Positions 7,103-15,175 of a DNA stretch of 41,527 nt are shown piece after piece; the first letter of the stretch is position 1; every line of letters begins with the position of its first letter. This DNA is from an uncultured Pseudomonadota bacterium. GTDB lineage: Bacteria > Pseudomonadota > Gammaproteobacteria > Burkholderiales > Thiobacillaceae. The notes beneath the pieces were generated by a model. That model was not told the DNA's origin. It did not search any database and saw nothing but the letters and a program-made list of their open reading frames with translations. Location of the stretch: NCBI GenBank assembly GCA_903835655.1, contig CAILNT010000042.1, positions 1 through 41,527 on the forward strand. The letters are read 5' to 3'. Made by a program: the position numbers and the translations under genes.

Positions 7103-7926
7103 TGCTTCCCATCATCTCCGCCGAAGAACGGCTGAAGGAACGCCACAGTGCCAAGGTCGGACTGGTGGGCTTCCCCGGTGTGGGCAAGACCACCCAACTG
7201 CGCACGCTGCCCGCCCAGTCCACCCTGTTCGTGGATCTGGAAGCTGGCGACCTCTCCGTCAAGGACTGGCCCGGCGACACGGTACGTCCGCGCACCTGGC
7301 AGGAATTCCGTGACCTCGTGGTGTTCCTTGCCGGCCCCATGCCGACCGCCACTGTGGATCAGGCGTTCTCCCAGGCGCATTTCGAGCATGTCTGCGTCAA
7401 GTACGGCGACCCGGCACAACTGGGCAAATACGACACCTATTTCGTCGATAGCCTGACCGTGCTCTCGCGCCTGTGCTTTGCCTGGTGCAAGACGCAACCG
7501 CAGGCTTTCTCCGACAAGACCGGCAAGCCTGACAACCGGGGTGCTTATGGCCTGCTCGGCCAGGAAATGATCACGGCACTGACCCACCTGCAGCATGTGC
7601 GCGACAAGCACGTGATCTATGTCGCCATCCTGGAAGAGAAGACCGACGACTTCGGCCGACGCTACTACCAGCTGCAGCTGGAAGGCAGCAAGACCGCACT
7701 GGAGTTACCCGGCGTGCTCGACGAGGTGGTCACCCTGGCCGTCCTCAAGGCTGACGACGGCACGCCCTATCGGGGCTTCGTCACCCGCGCCGACAACGCC
7801 TACGGCTATCCGAGCAAGGACCGCAGCGGCCGGCTGGATGCCATCGAGGAGCCCCACCTCGGAAAACTCATCGCCAAGTGCCTCGGCACGCCCTACCAGC
7901 CGGGCGTCGACACCGCCATCGCCTAA
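7102..7926 (+). CDS. Sak4-like phage ATPase (recombination mediator)
   Basis: A 274-aa RecA-fold ATPase with Walker A GFPGVGKTT at residues 23-31 and a Walker B-like strand in KYDTYFVDSLT (about residues 112-122). This is the AAA_24/'phage nucleotide-binding protein' type, which includes Sak4-class single-strand annealing partners in phages. The start overlaps the previous stop (TGATG). Together with the following probable ssDNA-binding protein and the Cas4-like nuclease it forms a compact recombination/replication module. The exact Sak4 assignment is inferred from size, motif and neighbours; a general ATPase role is secure. Confidence 0.8.
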   Translation: MLPIISAEERLKERHSAKVGLVGFPGVGKTTQLRTLPAQSTLFVDLEAGDLSVKDWPGDTVRPRTWQEFRDLVVFLAGPMPTATVDQAFSQAHFEHVCVKYGDPAQLGKYDTYFVDSLTVLSRLCFAWCKTQPQAFSDKTGKPDNRGAYGLLGQEMITALTHLQHVRDKHVIYVAILEEKTDDFGRRYYQLQLEGSKTALELPGVLDEVVTLAVLKADDGTPYRGFVTRADNAYGYPSKDRSGRLDAIEEPHLGKLIAKCLGTPYQPGVDTAIA

Positions 7927-7946
7927 CCCAATTCAAGGAAATCGAC

Positions 7947-8561
7947 ATGAACACGACCAGCAACTGGAATGACTTCAACGACGCCGACGCCCAGCAAGGC
8001 GGCTTCGATCTGATCCCCAAGGGCACCATCGTGCCGGTGCGCATGACCATCAAGCCGGGTGGCCATGACGATCACTCGCAAGGCTGGACTGGCGGTTATG
8101 CCACCGAGTCCTTTGATACCGGGGCGGTGTATCTCGCCTGCGAATTCGTGGTGACGGGCGGGCCGTTTGCCAAACGCAAGATGTGGTCGAACGTCGGCCT
8201 GCACTCCAGGAAGGGACCGACCTGGGGGCAGATGGGGCGTAGTTTCATCCGTGCTGCGCTCAACAGTGCGCGCAACGTGCATCCACAGGACAACGGTGCG
8301 CAGGCCGCCACCGCACGGCGCATCAACAGCTTCGCCGATCTGGACGGTATCGAATTCATCGTCCGCGTCGACGTGGAGAAGGATGCCAAGGGCGAGGATC
8401 GCAACGTGGTCAAAGTGGCGATCGAGCCTGACCACAAGGATTATGCCGCCATGATGGGCACGCCGACCAAGGGCGCGACGGCCGCACCTGCGCAACCGGC
8501 ACCGGCCTACGCCGCGCCTCAGCGCCCGGCCGCCACAGGCAAGCCTGCCTGGGCGCAGTGA
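7947..8561 (+). CDS. Probable phage ssDNA-binding or DNA-metabolism protein
   Basis: A 204-aa protein with a beta-rich core (KGTIVPVRMTIKPGG, VYLACEFVVTGGPFAKRKMW, FIVRVDVEKDAKGEDRNVV) and a low-complexity Ala/Pro-rich C-terminal tail (about residues 170-204) ending KPAWAQ. A beta-barrel-like core plus disordered acidic or Pro-rich tail is typical of phage SSB analogues, and the gene sits directly after a Sak4-like ATPase. I see no classical OB-fold SSB signature, so the role is inferred mainly from context. ATG at 7947 follows AAGGAA; an ORF extending upstream would overlap the ATPase gene. Confidence 0.7.
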   Translation: MNTTSNWNDFNDADAQQGGFDLIPKGTIVPVRMTIKPGGHDDHSQGWTGGYATESFDTGAVYLACEFVVTGGPFAKRKMWSNVGLHSRKGPTWGQMGRSFIRAALNSARNVHPQDNGAQAATARRINSFADLDGIEFIVRVDVEKDAKGEDRNVVKVAIEPDHKDYAAMMGTPTKGATAAPAQPAPAYAAPQRPAATGKPAWAQ

Positions 8562-8573
8562 TGGGGAGGGCCG

Positions 8574-9077
8574 ATGAAATGCTGGGTCTGCTCCAGACAG
8601 GCCCGGGGGTTCGGTCATACCGACAACCGTCACCGAATTGCAGACCCCCGGCACTACCCCATCGATTGGGCGTTCTGCTCGCGCCGCTGTCAGGACGTGT
8701 TCCACAAGCTCTATGGCAACTGGACACGTGCCTTGGACAACGGCTTGCCGCCGGAGGATGCCATGGTTGATGCCACACCCCTGGAACGAGCCGCCATGCG
8801 TATGTGCCTCAAGTTCTTCGGCGAGGCGGCAGCCGAGATCGGCTTCAACAAGCCCCTTGGCACCTACACCGAGGTCGAGGCATTGACGGTCATCGAAGCC
8901 ATCGTCACGGCCTACGTCGACGAAATGGCGGCTCAGCATGAGCGCAGCAAGTTCCCGCCAGTGCGCATGCCTGCCACCGCAGCACAGGTGAATGATCCGA
9001 TTCGGGAGTCCGCGCCTGCCCCGGCAGCCAATGCCTTCGCCGACCTCGAGGACGACCTTCCCTGGGAGGCATCCTGA
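8574..9077 (+). CDS. DUF6511-like zinc-binding phage protein
   Basis: A 167-aa protein with an N-terminal zinc-ribbon-like segment: C3-x2-C6 (KCWVCSRQARG) and C35-x3-C39 (FCSRRCQDVF), followed by a helical region (LERAAMRMCLKFFGEAAAEIG) and an acidic C-terminus ending DDLPWEAS. This layout matches DUF6511-type proteins of prophage early operons. The acidic, W-containing tail resembles protein-interaction tips of replication proteins, which is an inference. ATG at 8574 follows GGGGAGGG. It overlaps the start of the Cas4-like nuclease gene by one base (TGATG). Confidence 0.75.
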   Translation: MKCWVCSRQARGFGHTDNRHRIADPRHYPIDWAFCSRRCQDVFHKLYGNWTRALDNGLPPEDAMVDATPLERAAMRMCLKFFGEAAAEIGFNKPLGTYTEVEALTVIEAIVTAYVDEMAAQHERSKFPPVRMPATAAQVNDPIRESAPAPAANAFADLEDDLPWEAS

Positions 9078-9814
9078 TGCTGGACTTCAATTCATCCGCC
9101 AGCCTGTCGGGGCGCATCGAGGCGCTGCTCGATCGGGCGCTCGAAGAGGAGCATGACGCCACGCCGCCGCGTGACTACCTCGGGGCGTCACGCCTGGGGG
9201 CGGCCTGCGAGCGGCAATTGCAGTACGAGTACGCCAAGGCGCCGGTGGACGCGGGCAAGGCGTTTGCTGGCCGGCTCTTGCGCATCTTCGAACGCGGGCA
9301 TCGCACCGAGGAGATGGCAATCCGCTGGCTGCGCCTGGCTGGCTTCATTCTCAAAACCGAGGACGCCAATGGCCACCAGTTCGGTTTCTCTGTGGCCGGT
9401 GGCCGGCTGCGCGGGCATGTGGATGGCGTGCTGATCGGCGGTCCCGAGGGTTTCTCCTACCCGGCACTCTGGGAGAACAAATGCCTGGGAGCCAAGTCGT
9501 GGCGGGAACTGGAGAAACATCGGCTCGCCGTGGCCAAACCGGTCTATGCCGCGCAGATCGCGCTTTACCAGGGCTATCTGACCCTGCATGAGCACCCGGC
9601 GCTGTTCACGGCGGTGAATGCCGACACGATGGAAATCTACGCCGAACTGATCCCGTTCGACGCGGCTCTGGCGCAGCGCATGTCGGATCGCGCAGTGCGT
9701 GTGATCCAGGCCACCGAGGCCGGTGAACTGCTGCCGCGCGCCTTCACTGAATCCACACATTTCGAATGCAAGTTCTGCGCATGGGCAGAGCGTTGCTGGA
9801 GGACCACGCCATGA
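9077..9814 (+). CDS. Cas4-like Fe-S PD-(D/E)XK exonuclease
   Basis: A 245-aa nuclease of the PD-(D/E)XK superfamily. Active-site candidates are D116 in GHVDG and E133-x-K135 in LWENKC. Cysteines C44 and C231-x2-C234-x5-C240 reproduce the spacing of the 4Fe-4S cluster of Cas4/AddB nucleases. In phages such enzymes resect DNA ends to feed annealing recombinases, which fits the adjacent Sak4-like ATPase and putative ssDNA-binding protein. There is no CRISPR array or cas1/cas2 nearby, so adaptation is unlikely to be its job. It overlaps the next small HTH gene by 4 bp (ATGA). Confidence 0.85.
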   Translation: MLDFNSSASLSGRIEALLDRALEEEHDATPPRDYLGASRLGAACERQLQYEYAKAPVDAGKAFAGRLLRIFERGHRTEEMAIRWLRLAGFILKTEDANGHQFGFSVAGGRLRGHVDGVLIGGPEGFSYPALWENKCLGAKSWRELEKHRLAVAKPVYAAQIALYQGYLTLHEHPALFTAVNADTMEIYAELIPFDAALAQRMSDRAVRVIQATEAGELLPRAFTESTHFECKFCAWAERCWRTTP

Positions 9815-10047
9815 GCAAACCCATCATCGCACCGGCATCGTTGGGCGAACCCTTCGTGGATGCGCGCGAGGCGGCCTACACGCTGAATCTGCCGATGTAC
9901 TACCTCACCAATGCCACGCAGCGACGCAGGCTGCAGATCCCGCATTACCGGATCGGCCGCATGGTCCGCTTCAAGCTGTCAGAACTGTCGACATGGCAGT
10001 CCATCCGGGGCAGTCATGATCCCGACGCGGAGGTGATCCATGACTGA
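9811..10047 (+). CDS. Small HTH_17/excisionase-like DNA-binding protein
   Basis: A 78-aa protein with a MerR-like wing and helix: FVDAREAAYTLNLPMYYLT, then PHYRIGRMVRFKLSELSTWQ. These small proteins often control replication genes in prophages and satellites, and it is translated directly upstream of the primase-helicase. The ATG at 9811 overlaps the nuclease stop and follows GGAGGA. An upstream in-frame ATG at 9766 is rejected because it would lie within the nuclease gene without a ribosome binding site. Confidence 0.75.
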   Translation: MSKPIIAPASLGEPFVDAREAAYTLNLPMYYLTNATQRRRLQIPHYRIGRMVRFKLSELSTWQSIRGSHDPDAEVIHD

Positions 10048-12364
10048 GTCCGTCAGCCATGATCCACTCGACTTCAACGACAGTCATCCTCCGGTCGAAC
10101 ATGACCATGACGCGTGGCGCGAGGAGATCCGCGCAGCCCTCCTGGCCAGGCTCGAGTCGGTACTGTTCACGCTGTTCCCTGCCGGCAAGATGCGGCGGGG
10201 CAGGTTTACCATCGGTGATGTGCTGGGCAGCCCCGGTGATAGCCTGGAGATCGTGCTCTCCGGCGACAAGGCAGGTCTGTGGACGGATCGCGAGAGCGGT
10301 GAAGGCGGCGACGTGTTCGACGTGGTCGCCCGAAATCAACGCATCGATGCCCGGGCGGATTTCCCGCGACTGCTCACGTTTTGCTCGGAATTGGTTGGGC
10401 GTGCCGATCTGACGCCCACTCGGTCGGCCAAGTCGCGACGTGGTGCGGCCATCGACGAGTTGGGTCCTGCCACGGCGAAATGGGACTACCTGGACGCCAA
10501 CGGTCAGTTGATCGCCGTCGTCTATCGCTATGACCCGCCCGGCCAGCGCAAGGAATTCCGGCCCTGGGATGCCAGGCGCCGCAAGATGGCGCCGCCCGAC
10601 CCGCGCCCGCTTTACAACCAGCCGGGCATGGCCAGCGCCGACCGGGTGGTGTTGGTCGAGGGTGAAAAGTGCGCTCAGACCCTGATCGACATTGGCATCT
10701 GCGCCACCACGGCGATGCATGGTGCCAATGCGCCGATCGACAAGACCGACTGGTCGTCACTCGCCGGCAAAGCCGTTCTGATCTGGCCGGACAAGGACAA
10801 GCCGGGCTGGGAATATGCCGATCGTGCCGCACAAGCCATCCTCATGGCCGGGGCCGCGAACTGCCACATCCTCTATCCGCCTGAAGACGCGCCAGACGGG
10901 TGGGATGCGGCTGACGCGCAGGGCGAAGGTTTCGATGTCGCCGGCTTCATCGTTCATGGCCCACGCATGCAGATGTACTTGATCGCCGATGAGCCCGAAC
11001 CCGATACGGGTGCCTGCAGCACACAAGAGGAAACCGTCTGGGGTACCGAGGATGCGCTGGCCCTGAGTTTTACGCGGCGTTATCACCAGGACTGGCGCTA
11101 TGTGGCCGCGTGGGGCAAGTGGCTGGTATGGGATGGCCAGCGCTGGCGGTCGGAGGACACCCTGGCGGCGACTGACCTCATTCGCCACGTCTGCCGCCAC
11201 GCATCCATCAAGTCCACCAACCCAAAAATCGCAGCCAAGCTCGCCGCTTCCAGCACGGTTTCCGGCGTCGAACGCCTGGCGCGTGCCGACCGGCGCCATG
11301 CCGCCACGACCGAGGAATGGGATGCCGATCCATGGCTTCTGAACACGCCAGGCGGAGTGGTCGATCTCAGGCATGGCCGCATGCGGCCGCACGACCGCAC
11401 CGACCGCATGACCAAGATCACGACCGCCACACCTCGTGGCGATTGCCCCACCTGGCGGCAGTTTCTCGATGAAGTGACTGGTGGCGACAAGGAATTGCAG
11501 GCGTATCTGCAGCGCATGGTGGGCTATGCCCTGACCGGCTCGACGCGAGAACACGCCTTGTTCTTTCTGTACGGGACGGGCGCCAACGGTAAGTCGGTGT
11601 TCGTGAACACGATTGCCACCATTCTCGGCGACTACGCCACGAACGCACCCATGGACACCTTCATGGAAACGCGCACCGATCGGCATCCGACCGACATGGC
11701 AGGCCTGCGCGGCGCCCGCTTCGTGGCGGCCATTGAAACCGAACAGGGCCGGCGCTGGGCGGAATCTAAGGTCAAGAGCCTGACCGGTGGCGACAAGATC
11801 TCGGCGCGATTCATGCGCCAGGACTTCTTCGAGTTTTTTCCGCATTTCAAGTTGTTCGTGGCGGGCAACCACAAGCCGGCAATCCGCAACATCGACGAGG
11901 CCATGAAGCGTCGCCTGCACCTGATCCCGTTCACCGTGACCATTCCACCAGATCGGCGAGACAAGCACCTGCAGCAGAAATTGCTCGCCGAGCGCGACGG
12001 CATCCTGACGTGGGCGCTGGAAGGCTGTCTCGCCTGGCAGCGCCTCGGACGCCTCGATCCACCGCAACAGGTGATGGATGCCACCGAGGAGTATTTCGAG
12101 GCGGAGGACGCGCTCGGACGCTGGCTGGACGAGAACTGCCTCCGGGAACCCGGTGCGAGGTCGTTAACCGCCGAGTTGTTCAACGACTGGAAGCAATGGG
12201 CGGAAGCGGCGGGCGAATTCATCGGTTCCCAGCGGCGCTTCTCTGACCAGCTCATCACCCGAGGTGTCGAGAAATGGCGCAACGGCATGGGGGTGCGCGG
12301 CTTTCAGGGCATCGGCCTCAAATCGCCGCCCACGCCCGCCTACACCCCTTATGCCGACAACTGA
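10040..12364 (+). CDS. P4-type primase-helicase (TOPRIM + SF3 helicase)
   Basis: A 774-aa replication protein. The TOPRIM part is seen in VVLVEGEKCAQTL with E207 and in IWPDKDKPG with D251 and D253. A D5_N/P4 middle region follows (about 370-490). The SF3 helicase has Walker A GTGANGKS at residues 512-519, a Walker B-like GARFVAAIETEQ and a sensor-like LFVAGNHKPAI. P4 alpha-type proteins combine primase and helicase and also recognise the origin. The first 130 residues lack a visible zinc finger. The gene overlaps the upstream HTH gene by 8 bp, and a large inverted repeat directly after its stop is a candidate origin. Confidence 0.93.
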   Translation: MTESVSHDPLDFNDSHPPVEHDHDAWREEIRAALLARLESVLFTLFPAGKMRRGRFTIGDVLGSPGDSLEIVLSGDKAGLWTDRESGEGGDVFDVVARNQRIDARADFPRLLTFCSELVGRADLTPTRSAKSRRGAAIDELGPATAKWDYLDANGQLIAVVYRYDPPGQRKEFRPWDARRRKMAPPDPRPLYNQPGMASADRVVLVEGEKCAQTLIDIGICATTAMHGANAPIDKTDWSSLAGKAVLIWPDKDKPGWEYADRAAQAILMAGAANCHILYPPEDAPDGWDAADAQGEGFDVAGFIVHGPRMQMYLIADEPEPDTGACSTQEETVWGTEDALALSFTRRYHQDWRYVAAWGKWLVWDGQRWRSEDTLAATDLIRHVCRHASIKSTNPKIAAKLAASSTVSGVERLARADRRHAATTEEWDADPWLLNTPGGVVDLRHGRMRPHDRTDRMTKITTATPRGDCPTWRQFLDEVTGGDKELQAYLQRMVGYALTGSTREHALFFLYGTGANGKSVFVNTIATILGDYATNAPMDTFMETRTDRHPTDMAGLRGARFVAAIETEQGRRWAESKVKSLTGGDKISARFMRQDFFEFFPHFKLFVAGNHKPAIRNIDEAMKRRLHLIPFTVTIPPDRRDKHLQQKLLAERDGILTWALEGCLAWQRLGRLDPPQQVMDATEEYFEAEDALGRWLDENCLREPGARSLTAELFNDWKQWAEAAGEFIGSQRRFSDQLITRGVEKWRNGMGVRGFQGIGLKSPPTPAYTPYADN

Positions 12365-12382
12365 CCTCGATGAACAACCTTC

Positions 12383-12482
12383 GGTCTGACGCAGTCGACG
12401 CAGTTCTACGTAACTCTCTACACGTACGCGTGACGCGCGCCTCATGGAGTGTTACGACATCCTGCGTCGACTGCGTCAGACC
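12383..12482. repeat. Long inverted repeat with GACGCAG units (candidate replication origin)
   Basis: Perfect 21-bp arms at 12383-12403 and 12462-12482 separated by 58 bp. Each arm holds two GACGCAG units 9 bp apart (two direct units on the left, their reverse complements on the right). Inside, CGTAAC at 12409-12414 and GTTACG at 12451-12456 can extend the pairing. The spacer is rich in CG/GC alternation. Placement right after the primase-helicase, in a non-coding gap, resembles iteron-type origins bound by P4-like alpha proteins. A transcription-attenuating structure is the alternative. Confidence 0.6.
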
Positions 12483-12503
12483 TACCGAAAAAGGACTGAC
12501 GAC

Positions 12504-12968
12504 ATGAATACCAGCATCCTCGCCCTGGACCTGGGCACACAAACCGGCTGGGCCATCCGCCTCAAGGACGGCCAGATCATTAGCGACTGCGAGACCTTCA
12601 AGCCGCAGCGCTTCGAGGGTGGCGGCATGCGCTACCTGCGCTTCCGCAAGTGGCTCACCGAGATCAAGCAGAGCAGCGACGGCCTCGACGCCGTGTACTT
12701 CGAGGAAGTGCGCCGCCACGTCGGCGTGGATGCCGCGCACGCCTACGGTGGCTTTATGGCCACGCTGACGTCCTGGTGCGAACACCACGACATTCCTTAC
12801 CAGGGCGTACCGGTCGGCACCATCAAGAAGCACGCGACCGGCAAGGGTAATGCAAGCAAGGAGGACATGGTCGCCGCCATGCGCGACAGGTCGTATCCCG
12901 TCAGCGACGACAACGAGGCGGATGCGCTGGCGCTCCTGCATTGGGCCATCGAGACGCAGGAGGGCTGA
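12504..12968 (+). CDS. RuvC-like Holliday-junction resolvase
   Basis: A 154-aa RNase H-fold nuclease. The first strand carries the catalytic Asp (D9 in LALDLGTQTGWAI), followed by E67/E68 in VYFEEVRRH and the acidic C-terminal cluster D135, D136, E138, D140 in SDDNEADALALL. The KKHATGKGNASKEDM segment is typical for phage RuvC-like proteins. It likely resolves recombination junctions and branches before packaging. ATG at 12504 follows AAGGA; an upstream ATG would begin inside the inverted repeat and is rejected. Confidence 0.88.
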   Translation: MNTSILALDLGTQTGWAIRLKDGQIISDCETFKPQRFEGGGMRYLRFRKWLTEIKQSSDGLDAVYFEEVRRHVGVDAAHAYGGFMATLTSWCEHHDIPYQGVPVGTIKKHATGKGNASKEDMVAAMRDRSYPVSDDNEADALALLHWAIETQEG

Positions 12969-12969
12969 C

Positions 12970-13173
12970 GTGAAGATTCCAGCGCACACCTATCGCTGCC
13001 CGCTGGGGAGGGTTCAGTCGGAAAGCCCTGACCTGGATGACATCAAGCGCAACGGCTGGCAGGACCAGCACATCCTCGTCGTGGCGGAGAACGATGCCAG
13101 GCTCGACTTCGTGGAACGGGAATTCGTCCGCCGTCTGGGCCAGCGACTCTATGGAGGGCGGCGCAATGACTAG
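12970..13173 (+). CDS. Small phage protein, 67 aa, GTG start
   Basis: A short hydrophilic protein (begins KIPAHTYRC after the start residue; ends RLYGGRRND) without a recognised domain. The start is GTG at 12970, immediately after the resolvase stop, with GGAGGG just upstream. It overlaps the next gene by 8 bp. Its compact fit between the resolvase and DUF6362-like genes supports it as a real gene. The IKRNGWQDQHILVVAEND segment resembles small proteins seen next to resolvase genes in prophages, but no function is known. Confidence 0.65.
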   Translation: MKIPAHTYRCPLGRVQSESPDLDDIKRNGWQDQHILVVAENDARLDFVEREFVRRLGQRLYGGRRND

Positions 13174-13558
13174 CGTCAAATCCCACTGGACCATCGAGGA
13201 TGTCGCCGACCGATTCCATGAGGCGGTGTCCACCGCTCGACGCTTGCCACCTGTGCGGGTTCAAGGCTACTTCAGCCTGTGGCCACCCATCGTGCGCCAG
13301 GAGTGGGAACGCTATGTAGATGAAGACGCACCCCTGCGTCGTTTCCCACCGGAGCCGGTCGCTGTCGACCGGATGCTCGAAACCATGCGCTGGGTGCAAT
13401 GGCTGGCGGTCGAGCGTCGGCATCTGGTGTGGATGCGCGCCAACAACTACGAATGGCATTTGATCGGCAGGCGCTTTGGTTGCGATCGAACGACGGCATG
13501 GCGTCACTGGAAACTTTCGATGCAGTTGGTGGCGGACCATCTGAACGGTGCCGCGTGA
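13166..13558 (+). CDS. DUF6362-like phage protein with HTH
   Basis: A 130-aa protein. The N-terminus carries a Pro-rich segment (RRLPPVRVQGYFSLWPP) and the C-terminal half a helix-turn-helix (LIGRRFGCDRTTAWRHWKLS), as in DUF6362 proteins of prophages. Its position, last in the early operon before DNA-modification and packaging genes, suggests a late-gene regulator or packaging cofactor, but this is inference. ATG at 13166 is preceded by GGAGGG; it overlaps the small upstream gene by 8 bp. Confidence 0.78.
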   Translation: MTSVKSHWTIEDVADRFHEAVSTARRLPPVRVQGYFSLWPPIVRQEWERYVDEDAPLRRFPPEPVAVDRMLETMRWVQWLAVERRHLVWMRANNYEWHLIGRRFGCDRTTAWRHWKLSMQLVADHLNGAA

Positions 13559-13736
13559 ATTGGCGACATTTAGCGAGCATCGGCGGCGGAACTGCATTGG
13601 CTGCGGGAATGCGAGTAAGAAGCCGGGTTTTTGGCGTGCAACACATTGGGGTCGTTTGCTCTACTATTTCGGCTATCTTCTGGACAGCGTTGTGAGCAGG
13701 CGACCGAACCTGCATCCAGCGCTTCCTTGACCCGCA

Positions 13737-13772
13737 AACCCGCTCCTGAGGACGACTCACGGCGGGTTTTTT
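13737..13772 (+). terminator. Terminator-like hairpin before the ParB-methyltransferase genes
   Basis: Stem AACCCGC (13737-13743) with GCGGGTT (13762-13768), an 18-nt loop and a T run to 13772. It ends just 15 bp before the ATG of the first methyltransferase. The 13559-13786 gap otherwise shows no gene and no clear promoter; the hairpin may end the early transcript or act as an attenuator. Confidence 0.6.
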
Positions 13773-13786
13773 GTTTCCGGACCCCG

Positions 13787-15175
13787 ATGCCCACCCTGCA
13801 AATCGACTATCGCCCGATCGAGTCGCTGATCCCCTATGCCCGCAATGCGCGCACGCACAGCGAGGAACAGATCGCCCAGATCGCGGCCAGCATCCGGGAG
13901 TTCGGCTTCAACAACCCGATCCTGGTCGACGGCCAGCGCGGCGTCATCGCCGGGCACGGTCGCATCCTCGCGGCGCGCAAGCTCGACATGGCGGATCTGC
14001 CGGTGATCGAACTGGCCCACCTGACCGAGAGGCAGAAGCGCGCCTTCATCCTGGCCGAGAACAAGCTCACCGAGCGTGCCGGCTGGGACGATGAATTGCT
14101 GTCCCTGGAACTGGCGGATCTGGAGGCGGCTGGCTTCGATCTCGATCTCACCGGTTTCGACGATGGCGAAATCGAGTCCCTGCTCGCCAAGACCGGCGAC
14201 GAGCCCGATGACAAATCCGACGACGCTGCCGACGAGGTACCCGACGCACCCACACTGCCGGTATCCCGCCCGGGCGACCTGTGGCAGTTGGGATCGCATC
14301 GGCTGATCTGTGGCGATGCCGCCGACCCGAAAGTGGTATCGGCGCTGATGGCCGGAGAGCAGGCAGTGCTTTGCTTCACCTCGCCACCCTATGGCAGCCA
14401 GCGTGACTACACGAACACCATCGTCGATTGGGATGGTCTGATGCAGGGCGTGTTCGCCGGACTGCCCATGGCGGCCGACGGACAGGTCCTGGTCAACCTC
14501 GGCCTGATCCACCGCGACAACGAGGTCATCCCGTATTGGGAACGCTGGTTGGCGTGGATGCAGTCCCAGGGCTGGCGACGCTTCGCCTGGTACGTCTGGG
14601 ACCAGGGTCCCGGCATGCCCGGCGACTGGAACGGACGCCTGGCGCCCAGCTTCGAGTTCATCTTCCATTTCAACCGCGAGTCTCGCCGGCCCAACAAGAT
14701 AGTGCCCTGCAAGCATGCCGGCCAGGATTCACACCTGCGCGCCGATGGCTCATCGACCGCGATGCGCGGCAAGGACGCTGAGATCGGCGGATGGTCCCAT
14801 GCCGGCCAACCGACCCAGGACACCCGCATCCCCGACAGCGTGATTCGCATCATGCGGCACAAGGGCAAGATCGGTCAGGACATTGACCATCCGGCGGTGT
14901 TTCCGGTAGCGCTACCGGAGCACGTCATGGAAGCATTCTCGAACGTGGGCGACGTGGTGTTCGAACCCTTCAACGGTTCCGGCACTTCGATCCTGGCGGC
15001 CCAGCGCACCGGCCGGCACTGCCGGGCCATCGAGATCGCACCCGAATACGTGGACGTGGCCATCCGCCGCTTCCGGCAGAACCATCCCGATGTCGCCGTC
15101 ACCCTGGCCGCCACCGGCCAGACCTTCGACGAGGTCGGTTCCGAACGTACCTCAGGCGAGGTGGGGCATGGCTGA
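13787..15175 (+). CDS. ParB-domain/DNA methyltransferase fusion (SPPY type)
   Basis: A 462-aa fusion. Residues about 5-110 form a ParB/sulfiredoxin-like domain (IESLIPYARNARTHSEEQIA, DGQRGVIAGHGRILAARKL). Residues about 165-445 form an amino-methyltransferase with motif IV SPPY at 199-202 and SAM-binding motif I EPFNGSGT at 393-400, in the beta-class order (IV before I). SPPY is common among N4-cytosine enzymes, DPPY among adenine enzymes, so this one may make m4C. It likely modifies phage DNA against host restriction or regulates packaging. It overlaps the next, paralogous gene by 8 bp. An upstream in-frame ATG at 13631 is rejected because it would include the terminator hairpin. Confidence 0.88.
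   Translation: MPTLQIDYRPIESLIPYARNARTHSEEQIAQIAASIREFGFNNPILVDGQRGVIAGHGRILAARKLDMADLPVIELAHLTERQKRAFILAENKLTERAGWDDELLSLELADLEAAGFDLDLTGFDDGEIESLLAKTGDEPDDKSDDAADEVPDAPTLPVSRPGDLWQLGSHRLICGDAADPKVVSALMAGEQAVLCFTSPPYGSQRDYTNTIVDWDGLMQGVFAGLPMAADGQVLVNLGLIHRDNEVIPYWERWLAWMQSQGWRRFAWYVWDQGPGMPGDWNGRLAPSFEFIFHFNRESRRPNKIVPCKHAGQDSHLRADGSSTAMRGKDAEIGGWSHAGQPTQDTRIPDSVIRIMRHKGKIGQDIDHPAVFPVALPEHVMEAFSNVGDVVFEPFNGSGTSILAAQRTGRHCRAIEIAPEYVDVAIRRFRQNHPDVAVTLAATGQTFDEVGSERTSGEVGHG

Noticed and set aside
9077-9814. Cas4-like nuclease as part of a CRISPR adaptation module
   Set aside because: No repeat-spacer array and no cas1/cas2 in the window; neighbours are phage recombination and replication genes.
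13559-13786. Small ORFs in the gap before the first methyltransferase (for example 13548-13730)
   Set aside because: No ribosome sites or coherent protein character, and overlap with a terminator hairpin; treated as non-coding.
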